The notes under the pieces were generated by a model, which worked only from the letters and a program-made list of their open reading frames with translations, had not been told where the DNA came from and ran no database searches. 57,039 nucleotides of DNA from positions 1 to 57,039 of the forward strand of contig CALVHA010000016.1 of the NCBI GenBank assembly GCA_944327255.1. The letters are read 5' to 3'. The stretch is from Candidatus Gastranaerophilales bacterium (lineage in GTDB: Bacteria; Cyanobacteriota; Vampirovibrionia; Gastranaerophilales; Gastranaerophilaceae). Made by a program: the position numbers and the translations under genes. Shown here one piece after another: positions 1 to 8,614 of this stretch. Each line of letters starts with the position of its first letter. The first letter of the stretch is position 1.

Positions 1-75
1 CCGGTTATCATGTATGACCAATCAGTATTACCAAACTCTCAAGCAGCTAGAGCTGTATTGTTCGGCGGTAAATAA
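1..75 (+). CDS. C-terminal fragment of an unidentified protein
   Basis: An open frame enters from the left edge in frame 1 and ends at TAA 73-75, giving 24 residues that finish in LFGGK. A strong intrinsic terminator follows 25 bases later, which supports this being the true end of a plus-strand gene. Too little is present to assign a family. The codon use looks slightly less AT-biased than its neighbours, as in highly expressed genes, but the sample is tiny. Confidence 0.6.
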   Translation, partial: PVIMYDQSVLPNSQAARAVLFGGK

Positions 76-100
76 TTTGAGTTAAAATAGACTTAAATTT

Positions 101-134
101 AAAAAGCGGAATTTTTTAATTCCGCTTTTTTTTT
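101..134 (+). terminator. Rho-independent terminator
   Basis: The arms AAAAAGCGGAATT and AATTCCGCTTTTT pair around a short T-rich loop and are followed by a run of T. It ends the partial gene at 1-75 and isolates it from the GH13 gene, whose own -10 box (TATAAT, 148-153) lies just downstream. Confidence 0.9.
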
Positions 135-178
135 ATTATGTTTGTAATATAATAAAATCATTCAGAGAGGGGAAAATT

Positions 179-2254
179 ATGCAGAAGAAATTATTATCAG
201 CAATATTACTGATGGCTTTTATGATAAACTATACAGGAACAAGTGTTTTAGCACTGGATTCTGGAGTAAAAAATAAGTTCCTAAAAAACAAAATTTCTGA
301 CGCACAAATTTTAAAAAATAATAAAGTACATCCTATCATACCGGAAAAACTTGAAAAAGAAATGAAAACATCCATAAGTAAAATTTATGGTCCCGAAAGA
401 GTTGATGAAATATATTCAAATATATTAAAAATTGCAGAAAAAACAAAAAACAACCGCTCTGAAAGCCTAAAAAGAGATGATGAAAATCGAACCTCTGACT
501 GGTATAAGGAAGAAGTCATTTATATGTTTTACGCAGACCAATTCGGGGTTCAAACTGAAGGTAAACCAAACACATTTAAAGATGATATAAAAATGCTTGA
601 TTACCTGAAAACTCTAGGAGTAACGACGCTTTATATACTACCATTTGCAGATTCACCGATGGGGGATTCAGGATTTGATGTAAGAAATCCCAGAAATATA
701 CGCTCAGATTTGGGCGGAATGTTTGAATTTCAACAATTTGCAAGCGCAGCAAGAGCTAAAGGATTTAAATTAAAGGCTGATTTGGTATTAAACCATTTTT
801 CTGATCAACATCAATGGTTCCAAGACATCTTAAAAGGAGATACTTCCAAAATAGATTACTTTGTTGTAAGAACCGAAATGCCTGAATATACAACATATAA
901 AGATGAAAAGTTAGGGATGGTTGTTGAATACAAAGAACCAAGCGGAAAAATATCCAAAAGAAGACTTATTTTTCCTGAAATTACGGACAATCATTACAGA
1001 AAAGTGACCGTAAAAGGAAAGGATTATTACTTCTACCATACATTTTATCCTTTCCAGCTTGATATAAATTGGGAAAACCCTGAAGTCTTATACTACTGCT
1101 TAGAAAATATCGCATTCTGGGCAAATATGGGAATTGATATATTCCGAATGGATGCAATACCTTATTTGATAAAAGAAGACGGAACAGATGCTGAAAACCT
1201 GCCTAAGACACACAGAATAATAAAATTATTAAGCGACTTTCTACAGGCAGTAGCACCACGTTCAGTTATTCAGGCAGAAGCATGTCAGCATCCAAACAAA
1301 ATTTTACCGTATTTTGGCACTGAAAGAGAAATAAAAACCGAAATTAACGGAAAAGAAAAAGCTCTTACCAGAACTGATGAAGTTCAAATTGCCTATCACT
1401 TTCCATATATGCCTGCTATATGGGCATCATTAGTTGCTGAAGATAACAGCTATTTCTGGAAAGCATACAAAGCAACTCCACAAATTCCTAATTCTGCCTC
1501 TTGGGGGATATTCTTAAGAGTTCATGATGAATTAACATTGGAAATGGTAAATGAAAAAATACGAGAAATCATATATGAAGGTTTAGTACCTAAAGGTGCT
1601 TCTTTCAGGAAAGGCTTTGGAGTCAGCGGAAGATTAGCAAGCTTCTTAGACAAAAATCCTGATAGAATAGGAATGGCATTTTCAATTCTTATGTCCATGC
1701 CGGGGATCCCAATTATTTATTATGGGGATGAAATCGGAAGTCCAAATAACTATGCGAATGCAAAGAAAAGTGCTAAATTAAGAGAAAACAAACAGAAGAA
1801 CGAAAAAAATCCGAATAAAAAAGTTGAAATGTTATCATATTTTGACAGCAGAGACATAAATAGAGGTCCGATAAGCTATCAAACATTTTATAATGCTATA
1901 AATAATAAAGGGACCTACGGGAACAAAGTTTTTGAAAGAGTCAAAAAACTTATTGCTGTAAGAAAACAGAATCCGGTCATGACGAGAGGCTCGTTTGTCG
2001 AAATAAAAACCGAATCACCAGAGATATTTGCTTATGTTAGAGAGATTCCAGAAGAAAGAGTTGTTGTAATTAACAATCTATCAAATTCTAAAGTAAAAGC
2101 TACTGTAAATTTTATAAATGATGACTTCGGGAAAAAAGAAAAGGATATTTATTTAAAAGATTTGCTGACAGATAAAATGGTAAGAGCAAGAGTAAAAAAC
2201 AAACAATTATCAGTGCGTTTGACTCCATATGATGCAATGTGGCTAAAGTTATAA
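179..2254 (+). CDS. Exported GH13 alpha-amylase-family enzyme, trehalose-synthase-like
   Basis: A 691-residue glycoside hydrolase family 13 protein with an N-terminal signal peptide (MQKKLLSAILLMAFMIN...VLA), so it probably acts outside the cytoplasm on alpha-glucosides. The four GH13 regions are visible: LVLNH near residue 201, the nucleophile D325 in FRMDA, the acid/base E367 in IQAEA, and the third carboxylate D450 in VHDELTLEMV. The segments LNHFSDQHQWF, DELTLEM and PIIYYGDEIG match trehalose synthase (TreS) most closely. TreS proteins normally have NHDE; here the Asn is Val. TreS is also usually cytoplasmic, so secretion points to a hydrolase or transglycosylase role on dietary or host glucan; this is inference. 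A TATAAT box (148-153) and the SD GAGAGGGG precede the ATG. No partner gene is adjacent. Confidence 0.85.
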   Translation: MQKKLLSAILLMAFMINYTGTSVLALDSGVKNKFLKNKISDAQILKNNKVHPIIPEKLEKEMKTSISKIYGPERVDEIYSNILKIAEKTKNNRSESLKRDDENRTSDWYKEEVIYMFYADQFGVQTEGKPNTFKDDIKMLDYLKTLGVTTLYILPFADSPMGDSGFDVRNPRNIRSDLGGMFEFQQFASAARAKGFKLKADLVLNHFSDQHQWFQDILKGDTSKIDYFVVRTEMPEYTTYKDEKLGMVVEYKEPSGKISKRRLIFPEITDNHYRKVTVKGKDYYFYHTFYPFQLDINWENPEVLYYCLENIAFWANMGIDIFRMDAIPYLIKEDGTDAENLPKTHRIIKLLSDFLQAVAPRSVIQAEACQHPNKILPYFGTEREIKTEINGKEKALTRTDEVQIAYHFPYMPAIWASLVAEDNSYFWKAYKATPQIPNSASWGIFLRVHDELTLEMVNEKIREIIYEGLVPKGASFRKGFGVSGRLASFLDKNPDRIGMAFSILMSMPGIPIIYYGDEIGSPNNYANAKKSAKLRENKQKNEKNPNKKVEMLSYFDSRDINRGPISYQTFYNAINNKGTYGNKVFERVKKLIAVRKQNPVMTRGSFVEIKTESPEIFAYVREIPEERVVVINNLSNSKVKATVNFINDDFGKKEKDIYLKDLLTDKMVRARVKNKQLSVRLTPYDAMWLKL

Positions 2255-2269
2255 AACATTCATAAAACG

Positions 2270-3136
2270 TTATTTTGTACAACATCCAGAAATCGGCTGT
2301 CCGAAAAACAGTCTTGCTCCCCCCATAGGCTTCTGTAATGTATTGTTCACTCCTGAAGTAATATCACTCACATCTTCGGTTATGCAATAAACATTATTCA
2401 TTGTTTTAGGGAAACTTCTTGTTGCACAATCAAGATTTCTGGTAAGGGACTGAATATTTCTTGAAGTTTTTTCAAGATTTTTCATTGTTCTATCCAAACT
2501 TTTTTGATTAACAGAATTATTTATTTTTAATGAAGTTCCGGAGAAATTACGACTTATTACAGAAAGATTTTTTGTAGAAGAAACAATATTAGGACTGGCG
2601 GCCCTAATGGTTTTCCTCAAATCAGATACCATTCCGCTTGTTTCATTAACAGTTTTGTCAACCCCGTCCAGAATATTTACCAAACTTTCTATTAAAATAT
2701 CAAGAGTTCCGGCCTCCGCATGACCATTAATAAGATCTTTTACGGACATTGAGGTATGTCCATAAATAACAGATCCGTTTTTCAAAAATTCCGTACTTGC
2801 AAGCTCAGGCAAAACAATATTAACGTAATCAAACGAGTCTCGATAATTTTTGACAACTACAGAAATATTATCCGGAAGTTTTAAATCCTCAGGATACAAC
2901 ACAATTTTTAAATGTGTTGCTGTATAATCTCTATTAGGTTCAACTTTAGTAACTTTACCTATTTCAAAACCTTTAAAAAAAACTTTCATTGCAGGTGGGA
3001 AAGGATCTGCGTCTTTAAAAACGACAGTAATACGAGTATAATGAGATACCCTGTAAAGATAATAACCACCATATGAAATTGCAGATATTAGAATTAGAAT
3101 AAGAATAACATTTAATATTGTAAAAAAAATTTTCAT
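2270..3136 (-). CDS. MCE/MlaD-family lipid-transport protein
   Basis: One N-terminal membrane helix (about residues 5-25) is followed by an MCE domain: TRITVVFKDADPF, then VFFKGFEIGKVTKV, the typical MlaD-type beta core. The rest is helical and rich in Asn, Ser and Thr, with spaced repeats (NLSVISRNFSG, NLEKTSRNIQSL, NLDCATRSF), as in MCE proteins with a C-terminal helical needle. It would be anchored in the inner membrane and carry lipids across the periplasm. No Mla/Mce permease or ATPase lies beside it, so it is an orphan here. The frame extends to a TTG at 3154, but the ATG at 3136 fits the membrane helix better. It converges with the GH13 gene, 15 bases apart, with no obvious terminator between. 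Confidence 0.8.
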   Translation of the reverse strand: MKIFFTILNVILILILISAISYGGYYLYRVSHYTRITVVFKDADPFPPAMKVFFKGFEIGKVTKVEPNRDYTATHLKIVLYPEDLKLPDNISVVVKNYRDSFDYVNIVLPELASTEFLKNGSVIYGHTSMSVKDLINGHAEAGTLDILIESLVNILDGVDKTVNETSGMVSDLRKTIRAASPNIVSSTKNLSVISRNFSGTSLKINNSVNQKSLDRTMKNLEKTSRNIQSLTRNLDCATRSFPKTMNNVYCITEDVSDITSGVNNTLQKPMGGARLFFGQPISGCCTK

Positions 3137-3263
3137 AGTTAATTTATAAATCAACTTATTTCGTGAAAACTATTCTCTATTCGGATAATTTTTGTAAACT
3201 AAAGGAATAAATAAGGCAAAAAAAAATATGCGCTAACGTTTATACAAATAAGGAGAAGTTAAT

Positions 3264-5504
3264 ATGGGTCAATTTTTAAATTCCATAAATGAAGTAAGAA
3301 AAAACTATAATAAATATGATGACTGGGAACAAGCACAAGCAGATGAACGTGCTAAAAAAGAATATTTAGCCAACACTCTTGATATTCCAAAAGATAAAGT
3401 TGATCTGACATCTGCAAAGGCAAAAGCAGTAATTCGAGCTACTGAAATAATGGATAAACGCTCCGAAGACAACTGCGAAAATATGGAACAACTAACTGGA
3501 TTAATAGCTATTCCACCGATTTTTATTGCAAGTGCAGGAATTCCTGCAGGATTTCAAAAGTACACGAATTCAGTCATAAAAAACATCCAAAAAGAGATAC
3601 AAACACTTAACAACCAGATTTCAAAGTCTGATATTACACAAGAAACACTGAAACAGCTCAATAATAAAAAACAATTTTTAATAAAAAAGATGAATAATCT
3701 TAGCCGAAAATCCGGTATATACGGGCAGTTGCTATCAGTTCCGGTATTACTTGCGCTAGGAGCATATATTACGCTATGGAGCACAGCAAAACAGAAAGAA
3801 GCATCAAGAATAGGTCGATATCAGGCAAAACAAGATGAGCTTAAGGATATAAAAAATTTTGTAATATATACCCCAGAGCAAATTAAACAAGCAGAAGAAA
3901 TTGCAGCTAAAATACCTGATGAAAAAGAGCGGAACAGTTTTACAAAGCTTATATCCGAATTAAAAGCATTAAAAAAAGATAAAAAAGCATATAAAGAATG
4001 GTTAAAAGAAAAAGATCCGGATGAAATTGAAAAATTAAAAGCAATGAACTTTACCCCCGAACAACTGAAATTAGGGAATGAAGATAAAGAATTAATAGTC
4101 GATGCAGTAAAAGAGATTAACATTATGGCGGAAGAATATTCAGAAAACGTCGAAAATGCATATGATACATTAGGGACTGTATCATGGCTGATTGCAGCTC
4201 CTGCAGGATTTCTAATCAACAAAATTTTAAAATTATGTAAAACGCCTACAATGATAAACAGGGCCATTTCAATTGCCATCCCGACAATAACAAGTATTTC
4301 TCTAAGCATTGCAGGAACACTTGAACAAAAAAAAGCATCACGTATAGGACGTTACCTCGCAAGACAAGATTTAATGAAAAATCCAGCAAGATTAATGGCA
4401 TATTCAGAAGAAGAAATGCAACAAGCTGAAAATATCAAAGCCGAAAATCAGAAAAAAAGTTTCTTTGAAGAACTCGTAGGAAGTTTTTCTTTTCTTGTAA
4501 AATATAGTAAAGATACAAAGGCTTATAACAAATATAAAAAAACAGAACAATCACAAATTGAAAAAATACAAAAGGCATTCAATCAAATTGAAATTAGTGA
4601 TAAACAGAAGAAAGATGCAGAAAAATTACAGGAAAACGTATTCAGGGCGTTTGATGAGATAGATGAAATGTCTCAAAGATTCTCCGAAGATATTGAGGCA
4701 GGCACAGATATTGCAAAACAAGTTATGGGAAATCTATGGACTATTGGCTCATCTCTTGCGCTTCTTTCAGGAATAACAGCATTTTTGAAAGGGACTTTCC
4801 CTATATCAAAAATTGCAAATAGCATCGTAAATATTGGTTTTAAGGAGGATTCTGAATTCAAAGGAAAAATCAATAATTTATATAATATCTTGAAAGAAGA
4901 TAAACAGTTAAAACATGAATTTCAGCGAGCCATTGCTACCGGAAATTTAAAATATTTCTTAACTAAGCCAAAAGCGGAAAAAATTAATAAAGCTATTACA
5001 GATATTATGCTATACCTTTCTCCTAAAGAAAACTTAGGGGAAGCAGAGCTTCCAACAGAAATGCTAAAAAAAGAATTAAAAGACGGAGTTATAGCAAAAT
5101 GGGTTAGAAATTTAATCAATGAAACCGCGAAAGTTCTGACATTAAAGAAAATAAATTCACAAATAGACGAATTCGGACAACTGCAACCTGAAGTTACCAA
5201 TGAACTTAAAGAATTAAAACAAACATTAAAATTAACAGGCTGGAGAAATTACAAAACCATAATTGGCACTGGAGCAACTGCAGGGCTTCCACTCCTATCT
5301 ATAATAATTGGAGTACCATATGCCTTTAATGCATGGCTTACAAATATTCAGAAAAAAGCCGGAAAAATTGGAATTATGAAAGCAATGAACAAAATAGATG
5401 ACCCTAGAATTTTTGCGCCGACAGAACCAGCTATCAGTATCCCTACACCTGAACAAACAGAAAATACACAAACAAGTCTATTACAAAAATTCCGAACAAA
5501 TTAA
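3264..5504 (+). CDS. Unknown 746-aa membrane protein with threefold internal repeat
   Basis: No known domain is recognised. The protein is built from three copies of one unit: a charged helix with ME(Q/E)xSE-type residues, a pair of hydrophobic segments, then a conserved tail. The tails are KEASRIGRYQAKQD (about residue 179), KKASRIGRYLARQD (about 357) and the diverged KKAGKIGIMKAMNK (about 697). The first two tails run into lysine/glutamate-rich coiled coil (KALKKDKKAYKEWLKEK, then FLVKYSKDTKAYNKYKK). Copies two and three are separated by an extra helical stretch. There is no signal peptide. The SD AAGGAG sits 8 bases before the ATG. I suspect a lineage-specific inner-membrane scaffold, with no functional evidence. 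Confidence 0.75.
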   Translation: MGQFLNSINEVRKNYNKYDDWEQAQADERAKKEYLANTLDIPKDKVDLTSAKAKAVIRATEIMDKRSEDNCENMEQLTGLIAIPPIFIASAGIPAGFQKYTNSVIKNIQKEIQTLNNQISKSDITQETLKQLNNKKQFLIKKMNNLSRKSGIYGQLLSVPVLLALGAYITLWSTAKQKEASRIGRYQAKQDELKDIKNFVIYTPEQIKQAEEIAAKIPDEKERNSFTKLISELKALKKDKKAYKEWLKEKDPDEIEKLKAMNFTPEQLKLGNEDKELIVDAVKEINIMAEEYSENVENAYDTLGTVSWLIAAPAGFLINKILKLCKTPTMINRAISIAIPTITSISLSIAGTLEQKKASRIGRYLARQDLMKNPARLMAYSEEEMQQAENIKAENQKKSFFEELVGSFSFLVKYSKDTKAYNKYKKTEQSQIEKIQKAFNQIEISDKQKKDAEKLQENVFRAFDEIDEMSQRFSEDIEAGTDIAKQVMGNLWTIGSSLALLSGITAFLKGTFPISKIANSIVNIGFKEDSEFKGKINNLYNILKEDKQLKHEFQRAIATGNLKYFLTKPKAEKINKAITDIMLYLSPKENLGEAELPTEMLKKELKDGVIAKWVRNLINETAKVLTLKKINSQIDEFGQLQPEVTNELKELKQTLKLTGWRNYKTIIGTGATAGLPLLSIIIGVPYAFNAWLTNIQKKAGKIGIMKAMNKIDDPRIFAPTEPAISIPTPEQTENTQTSLLQKFRTN

Positions 5505-5545
5505 TATTTGTGTTTGAACATTTATTTGCTATAATAAATTATGTC

Positions 5546-5827
5546 ATGATTGATTATTTTTCATTTGATACATCCCAAACCCTGTTATCATGTATTGATT
5601 CCTCTATCAAAAAGTCGACAACTGCAGAAAAAGAGCATCCATACGCAATAGTTGTTAATCCTGCAAACGCAAAAAATTTGCAACTGGAAAATCTCACCTA
5701 CCTACCTAAAAACGCAGGATTCAAAAGTATTCCGATTATAAAAACAACCAGAGTAAAACAAAATACTATTGAATTTACATATAACGAAAATGAATTAATC
5801 TCTCTGCTAAAAAAAGAAAGCCGATAA
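5546..5827 (+). CDS. Small hypothetical protein, 3' end overlapping a tRNA gene
   Basis: A 93-residue frame from ATG 5546 (MIDYFSFDTSQTLLS...). The frame could be read from a TTG at 5510, but a TATAAT box at 5530-5535 lies inside that extension, so the later ATG is favoured, 10 bases after the -10 box and without SD. Another ATG at 5541, out of frame, gives only ATG-TCA-TGA. No family is recognised. The last codons (5819-5827) overlap the 3' end of the antisense tRNA-Thr gene. It is probably real because its codon use resembles neighbouring genes and it fills the interval, but a spurious frame cannot be excluded. Confidence 0.5.
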   Translation: MIDYFSFDTSQTLLSCIDSSIKKSTTAEKEHPYAIVVNPANAKNLQLENLTYLPKNAGFKSIPIIKTTRVKQNTIEFTYNENELISLLKKESR

Positions 5828-5891
5828 AGGGACTTGAACCCTTGACCTACTCATTACGAATGAGTTGCTCTACCAACTGAGCTATATCGGC
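5819..5891 (-). tRNA. tRNA-Thr (CGT anticodon)
   Basis: Reading the minus strand gives a full cloverleaf: acceptor GCCGATA/TATCGGC, D arm GCTC...GAGC, anticodon stem ACTCA/TGAGT around loop TTCGTAA (anticodon CGT, codon ACG) and T arm AAGGG-TTCAAGT-CCCTT. CCA is not encoded. The discriminator base reads T. Confidence 0.93.
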
Positions 5892-5903
5892 AACTTCTTA
5901 TAT

Positions 5904-5932
5904 ATTATATAACAAAAAATCATTTTGAACAA
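5904..5932 (-). promoter_or_regulatory. Sigma-70 promoter of tRNA-Thr
   Basis: On the minus strand, TTGTTC (5927-5932) and TATAAT (5904-5909) are separated by exactly 17 bases. The -10 box ends 12 bases before the tRNA 5' end. Confidence 0.75.
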
Positions 5933-6026
5933 ATATTATGACTTGTAACAAATACTTAATATATACATTGGATTTTTTCTATTATAATTTATTATATATA
6001 TAAGTATTTGTAATTTAGGAGGTAAC

Positions 6027-6752
6027 ATGTTAGAAAAATTAGAAAAATTTCAGATTATTATTCTTTCTTTAGTAATCACACTCGGAATAATTATTGGGGC
6101 GAATATTATCACAAAATCGATATCTAAAGATGTAATCAGTGTAACAGGATCCTATTCACAGAATGTGACATCAGATAATGGAAGATTTGAATTTGAAATT
6201 ACTGCAAGAAAACCAACCAAAATTGAGGCATATAATGCCATTAATTCTCAACGACCGGTTGTAATGAAATATTTGCAAGAAAAAGGGTTTTCTCCTGAGG
6301 AAATTGAAACAAAAACCCTAACTATCTATAATACATATAGAATTACACCAAATGGTTTAAACTCAAACGAAATTGCATATTATAATGCATCTCAGCACAT
6401 CTCAGTAAGATCACAGGATGTTAATAAAATAAAAGAAGTTTCTACAGATATAACAAATCTCATATCCAAAGGTATTGATATAAACGCATACTCCCCAGCT
6501 TATTTTTATTCAAAACTTTCTGATGTAAAAGTAAAAATGCTAGAAGAAGCGACAAAAGATGCAAAACAAAGAGCAGATGCAATGCTTAAAGCAACACACA
6601 ACAAAACCGGAAAAATTCAATCTGTCAGAATGGGAGTATTCCAAATTACTCCTGTAGATTCAACAAATGTTTCAGATATGGGCATAAATGATACAACAAC
6701 AATAGAAAAGAAAATCACTTCAGTTGCAAATGTAACATTTACGATTAGATAA
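6027..6752 (+). CDS. SIMPL-domain (DUF541) envelope protein
   Basis: A 241-residue protein with one N-terminal membrane helix (about residues 9-30) followed by a SIMPL/DUF541 domain: DVISVTGSYSQNVTSDNGRF, then EITARKPTKIEAYNAIN and a C-terminal KKITSVANVTFTIR strand. SIMPL proteins (E. coli YggE, BP26) are periplasmic or surface proteins linked to oxidative-stress tolerance, with no enzymatic role known to me. The start is set by the SD AGGAGG six bases upstream of the ATG. The next gene follows after 10 bases with its own SD, so the two are probably co-transcribed. Confidence 0.85.
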   Translation: MLEKLEKFQIIILSLVITLGIIIGANIITKSISKDVISVTGSYSQNVTSDNGRFEFEITARKPTKIEAYNAINSQRPVVMKYLQEKGFSPEEIETKTLTIYNTYRITPNGLNSNEIAYYNASQHISVRSQDVNKIKEVSTDITNLISKGIDINAYSPAYFYSKLSDVKVKMLEEATKDAKQRADAMLKATHNKTGKIQSVRMGVFQITPVDSTNVSDMGINDTTTIEKKITSVANVTFTIR

Positions 6753-6762
6753 GGAGATTTTT

Positions 6763-7101
6763 ATGAAAAAAAACATTATTTTAACCCTATTAATTCTTTT
6801 GGGCAGTACGATAACAGTGAATGCAGTTGAATTCAATGCAATGCCATATGGCACACTTCAAACCGACTTTGGCGGTATGCAATCACCACAAAGTCAGTTT
6901 AAGCTTCTTGAAGAACAAAGATTCCGAAGAGAAGAATACAATGAATTTAAAGACATGAAACAGCAGAAAGACGAAAGGAACAAAAAAATTAACTTGCAAC
7001 AACAGCTTGAAGAAACAAATACAGTTCCTGATTATAAACAAGATGTTAATCTAATTCAAGAGAATGGTGAAATTAAAATAAAATCAGAAGACAATAAATA
7101 A
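6763..7101 (+). CDS. Small secreted hypothetical protein
   Basis: A 112-residue protein with a clear signal peptide (MKKNIILTLLILLGSTITVNA) and a highly polar remainder: a Gln/Glu/Arg/Lys-rich helix (EEQRFRREEYNEFKDMKQQK) likely to form a coiled coil. No family is recognised. It is 10 bases downstream of the SIMPL gene (SD AAGGAG) and ends at a strong terminator. It may act in the periplasm with the SIMPL protein, which is only a guess from the arrangement. Confidence 0.7.
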   Translation: MKKNIILTLLILLGSTITVNAVEFNAMPYGTLQTDFGGMQSPQSQFKLLEEQRFRREEYNEFKDMKQQKDERNKKINLQQQLEETNTVPDYKQDVNLIQENGEIKIKSEDNK

Positions 7102-7106
7102 TAAAA

Positions 7107-7139
7107 TAAAAAAGACAGATATTATCATCTGTCTTTTTT
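7107..7139. terminator. Terminator between convergent genes
   Basis: AAAAAGACAGAT pairs with ATCTGTCTTTTT around a 6-base loop. A and T runs on either side make it usable in both directions, for the secreted-protein gene on plus and trkH on minus. Confidence 0.88.
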
Positions 7140-7147
7140 ATTATTTA

Positions 7148-8611
7148 TTACTTTCTTATTGTCCAAAAATCTTTCTGGAACATTACTAAAAACGGAATTA
7201 ACTCTAAACGACCAACAAGCATACCTAATATCAATATACATTTTGTTGACGTATGTAAAATATTAAACGATGCCATAGGTCCAATAGCTCCAAAACCAGG
7301 TCCAACATTTCCAAGAGCCGCAATAGATGAAGTAAGTCCAAAAACATAATTTTGTTCAATTAAACTTATAATAATTGCACATAAAGCATAAAAAATAAAG
7401 TAAAAGAAAACAAAAACTATAACCTGCCTCAATACCTCAGGAGCAACAACATTATTATCAATTTTTACATTCAAAACAGCATTAGGATGAAGGATTCTTA
7501 TAATTTCATTTTTCATAGATTTAAATATCAGGAGCCATCTTGTCATTTTTATACCACCACCGGCAGAACTTGCACAAGAACCAAAAAACATCGTAATAAA
7601 CAATAGTATTTTGGCGGAAAAACTCCAATCTACAAAATCTACACTTGCGCTACCTGTTGAAGTCATCAGACTCACAACTTGAAATAGAGAATGTCTTACA
7701 GCATCAATAGCATTATAATCATGGTCTCCTACAAGCACAATGGTAATCAAACCCGACATAATCAGCACTACATATAGATAGAACCTGAATTCTTCACTTT
7801 TAAAAAATAAAAGTGGATTTCTTTTTTGAAAAACTTTATACTGTAAGTTAAAACTTGATCCAGCAAAAAACATAAATATTAATACTATCCAAGTAATCGT
7901 TGGATTATGATATCCCATAATACTCTGCGAATTAGGTGAAAAACCTCCAGCAGAAATTGTTGCAAGAGCATTACAAACAGCATCAAACAACGGCATACCA
8001 ACAAGAGCCAATAATATCGTCATTAACACTGTTAAACCAAAATACAATTTCCATAAAAGAACCGCCGTACTTTGAACTCTCGGAGTAAATTTATCTTCAG
8101 TTGGTCCAGGGGTTTCTGCAAAAAACATTTGTCTGCCCGCGACAGCAAACTGAGGCAATACCGCAACAAACAAAACTATAATGCCTAACCCACCAAGCCA
8201 ATGTGTCATGCTTCTCCAAAAGAAAATAGCTTTAGGATAATTAAAATTCTGAAAAATAGTAGCACCTGTTGTTGTAATACCTGAAACAGCCTCAAATAGT
8301 GCATCAACAAATGAAAATTTATAAAACAAATATGGGATTGCTGAAATTATACCAAATATAACCCAAGATAGAGCAACTATAAATAAAGCTTCTGATTTTT
8401 TTATATCATTTAAATTGTCAAGATTCGCGACATCCGGGTATAATTTTCGAATCAAAAAACCTCCACCTACAGCCAAGATAGACGCACATAAAAAAGGAAG
8501 AACAGAATATAAATCATGATAAATTAATGCAACAATTATAGGAAATAAAATAAATATTCCAATATACGACATTATTAAGCTTAAAGCATTAAGTATATAT
8601 GTTAAACGCAT
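7148..8611 (-). CDS. trkH: Trk-type potassium uptake, membrane subunit TrkH
   Basis: A 487-residue polytopic protein of the TrkH/KtrB family. The four pore loops with their selectivity glycines can be read in order: TTTGAT, SAGGFS, TSTGSA and GNVGPG, separated by hydrophobic helix pairs. It takes up K+ with the cytoplasmic TrkA ring. trkA lies immediately upstream with 3 bases between, so the two are co-transcribed and almost certainly partners. It is the last gene of the minus-strand run mtnP-yggT-trkA-trkH and ends at the bidirectional terminator. Confidence 0.93.
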   Translation of the reverse strand: MRLTYILNALSLIMSYIGIFILFPIIVALIYHDLYSVLPFLCASILAVGGGFLIRKLYPDVANLDNLNDIKKSEALFIVALSWVIFGIISAIPYLFYKFSFVDALFEAVSGITTTGATIFQNFNYPKAIFFWRSMTHWLGGLGIIVLFVAVLPQFAVAGRQMFFAETPGPTEDKFTPRVQSTAVLLWKLYFGLTVLMTILLALVGMPLFDAVCNALATISAGGFSPNSQSIMGYHNPTITWIVLIFMFFAGSSFNLQYKVFQKRNPLLFFKSEEFRFYLYVVLIMSGLITIVLVGDHDYNAIDAVRHSLFQVVSLMTSTGSASVDFVDWSFSAKILLFITMFFGSCASSAGGGIKMTRWLLIFKSMKNEIIRILHPNAVLNVKIDNNVVAPEVLRQVIVFVFFYFIFYALCAIIISLIEQNYVFGLTSSIAALGNVGPGFGAIGPMASFNILHTSTKCILILGMLVGRLELIPFLVMFQKDFWTIRK

Positions 8612-8614
8612 CCT

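Noticed and set aside
3821..4309. 162-residue minus-strand open frame inside the triple-repeat gene
   Set aside because: It is a complement shadow of the Lys/Glu/Ala-rich coding frame, rich in Ser/Phe/Ile, with no SD or promoter.
5546..5827. Phage capsid-like similarity of the 93-aa ORF (VVNPANAKNL...)
   Set aside because: Resemblance is limited to a few residues; no other phage gene is in the window.
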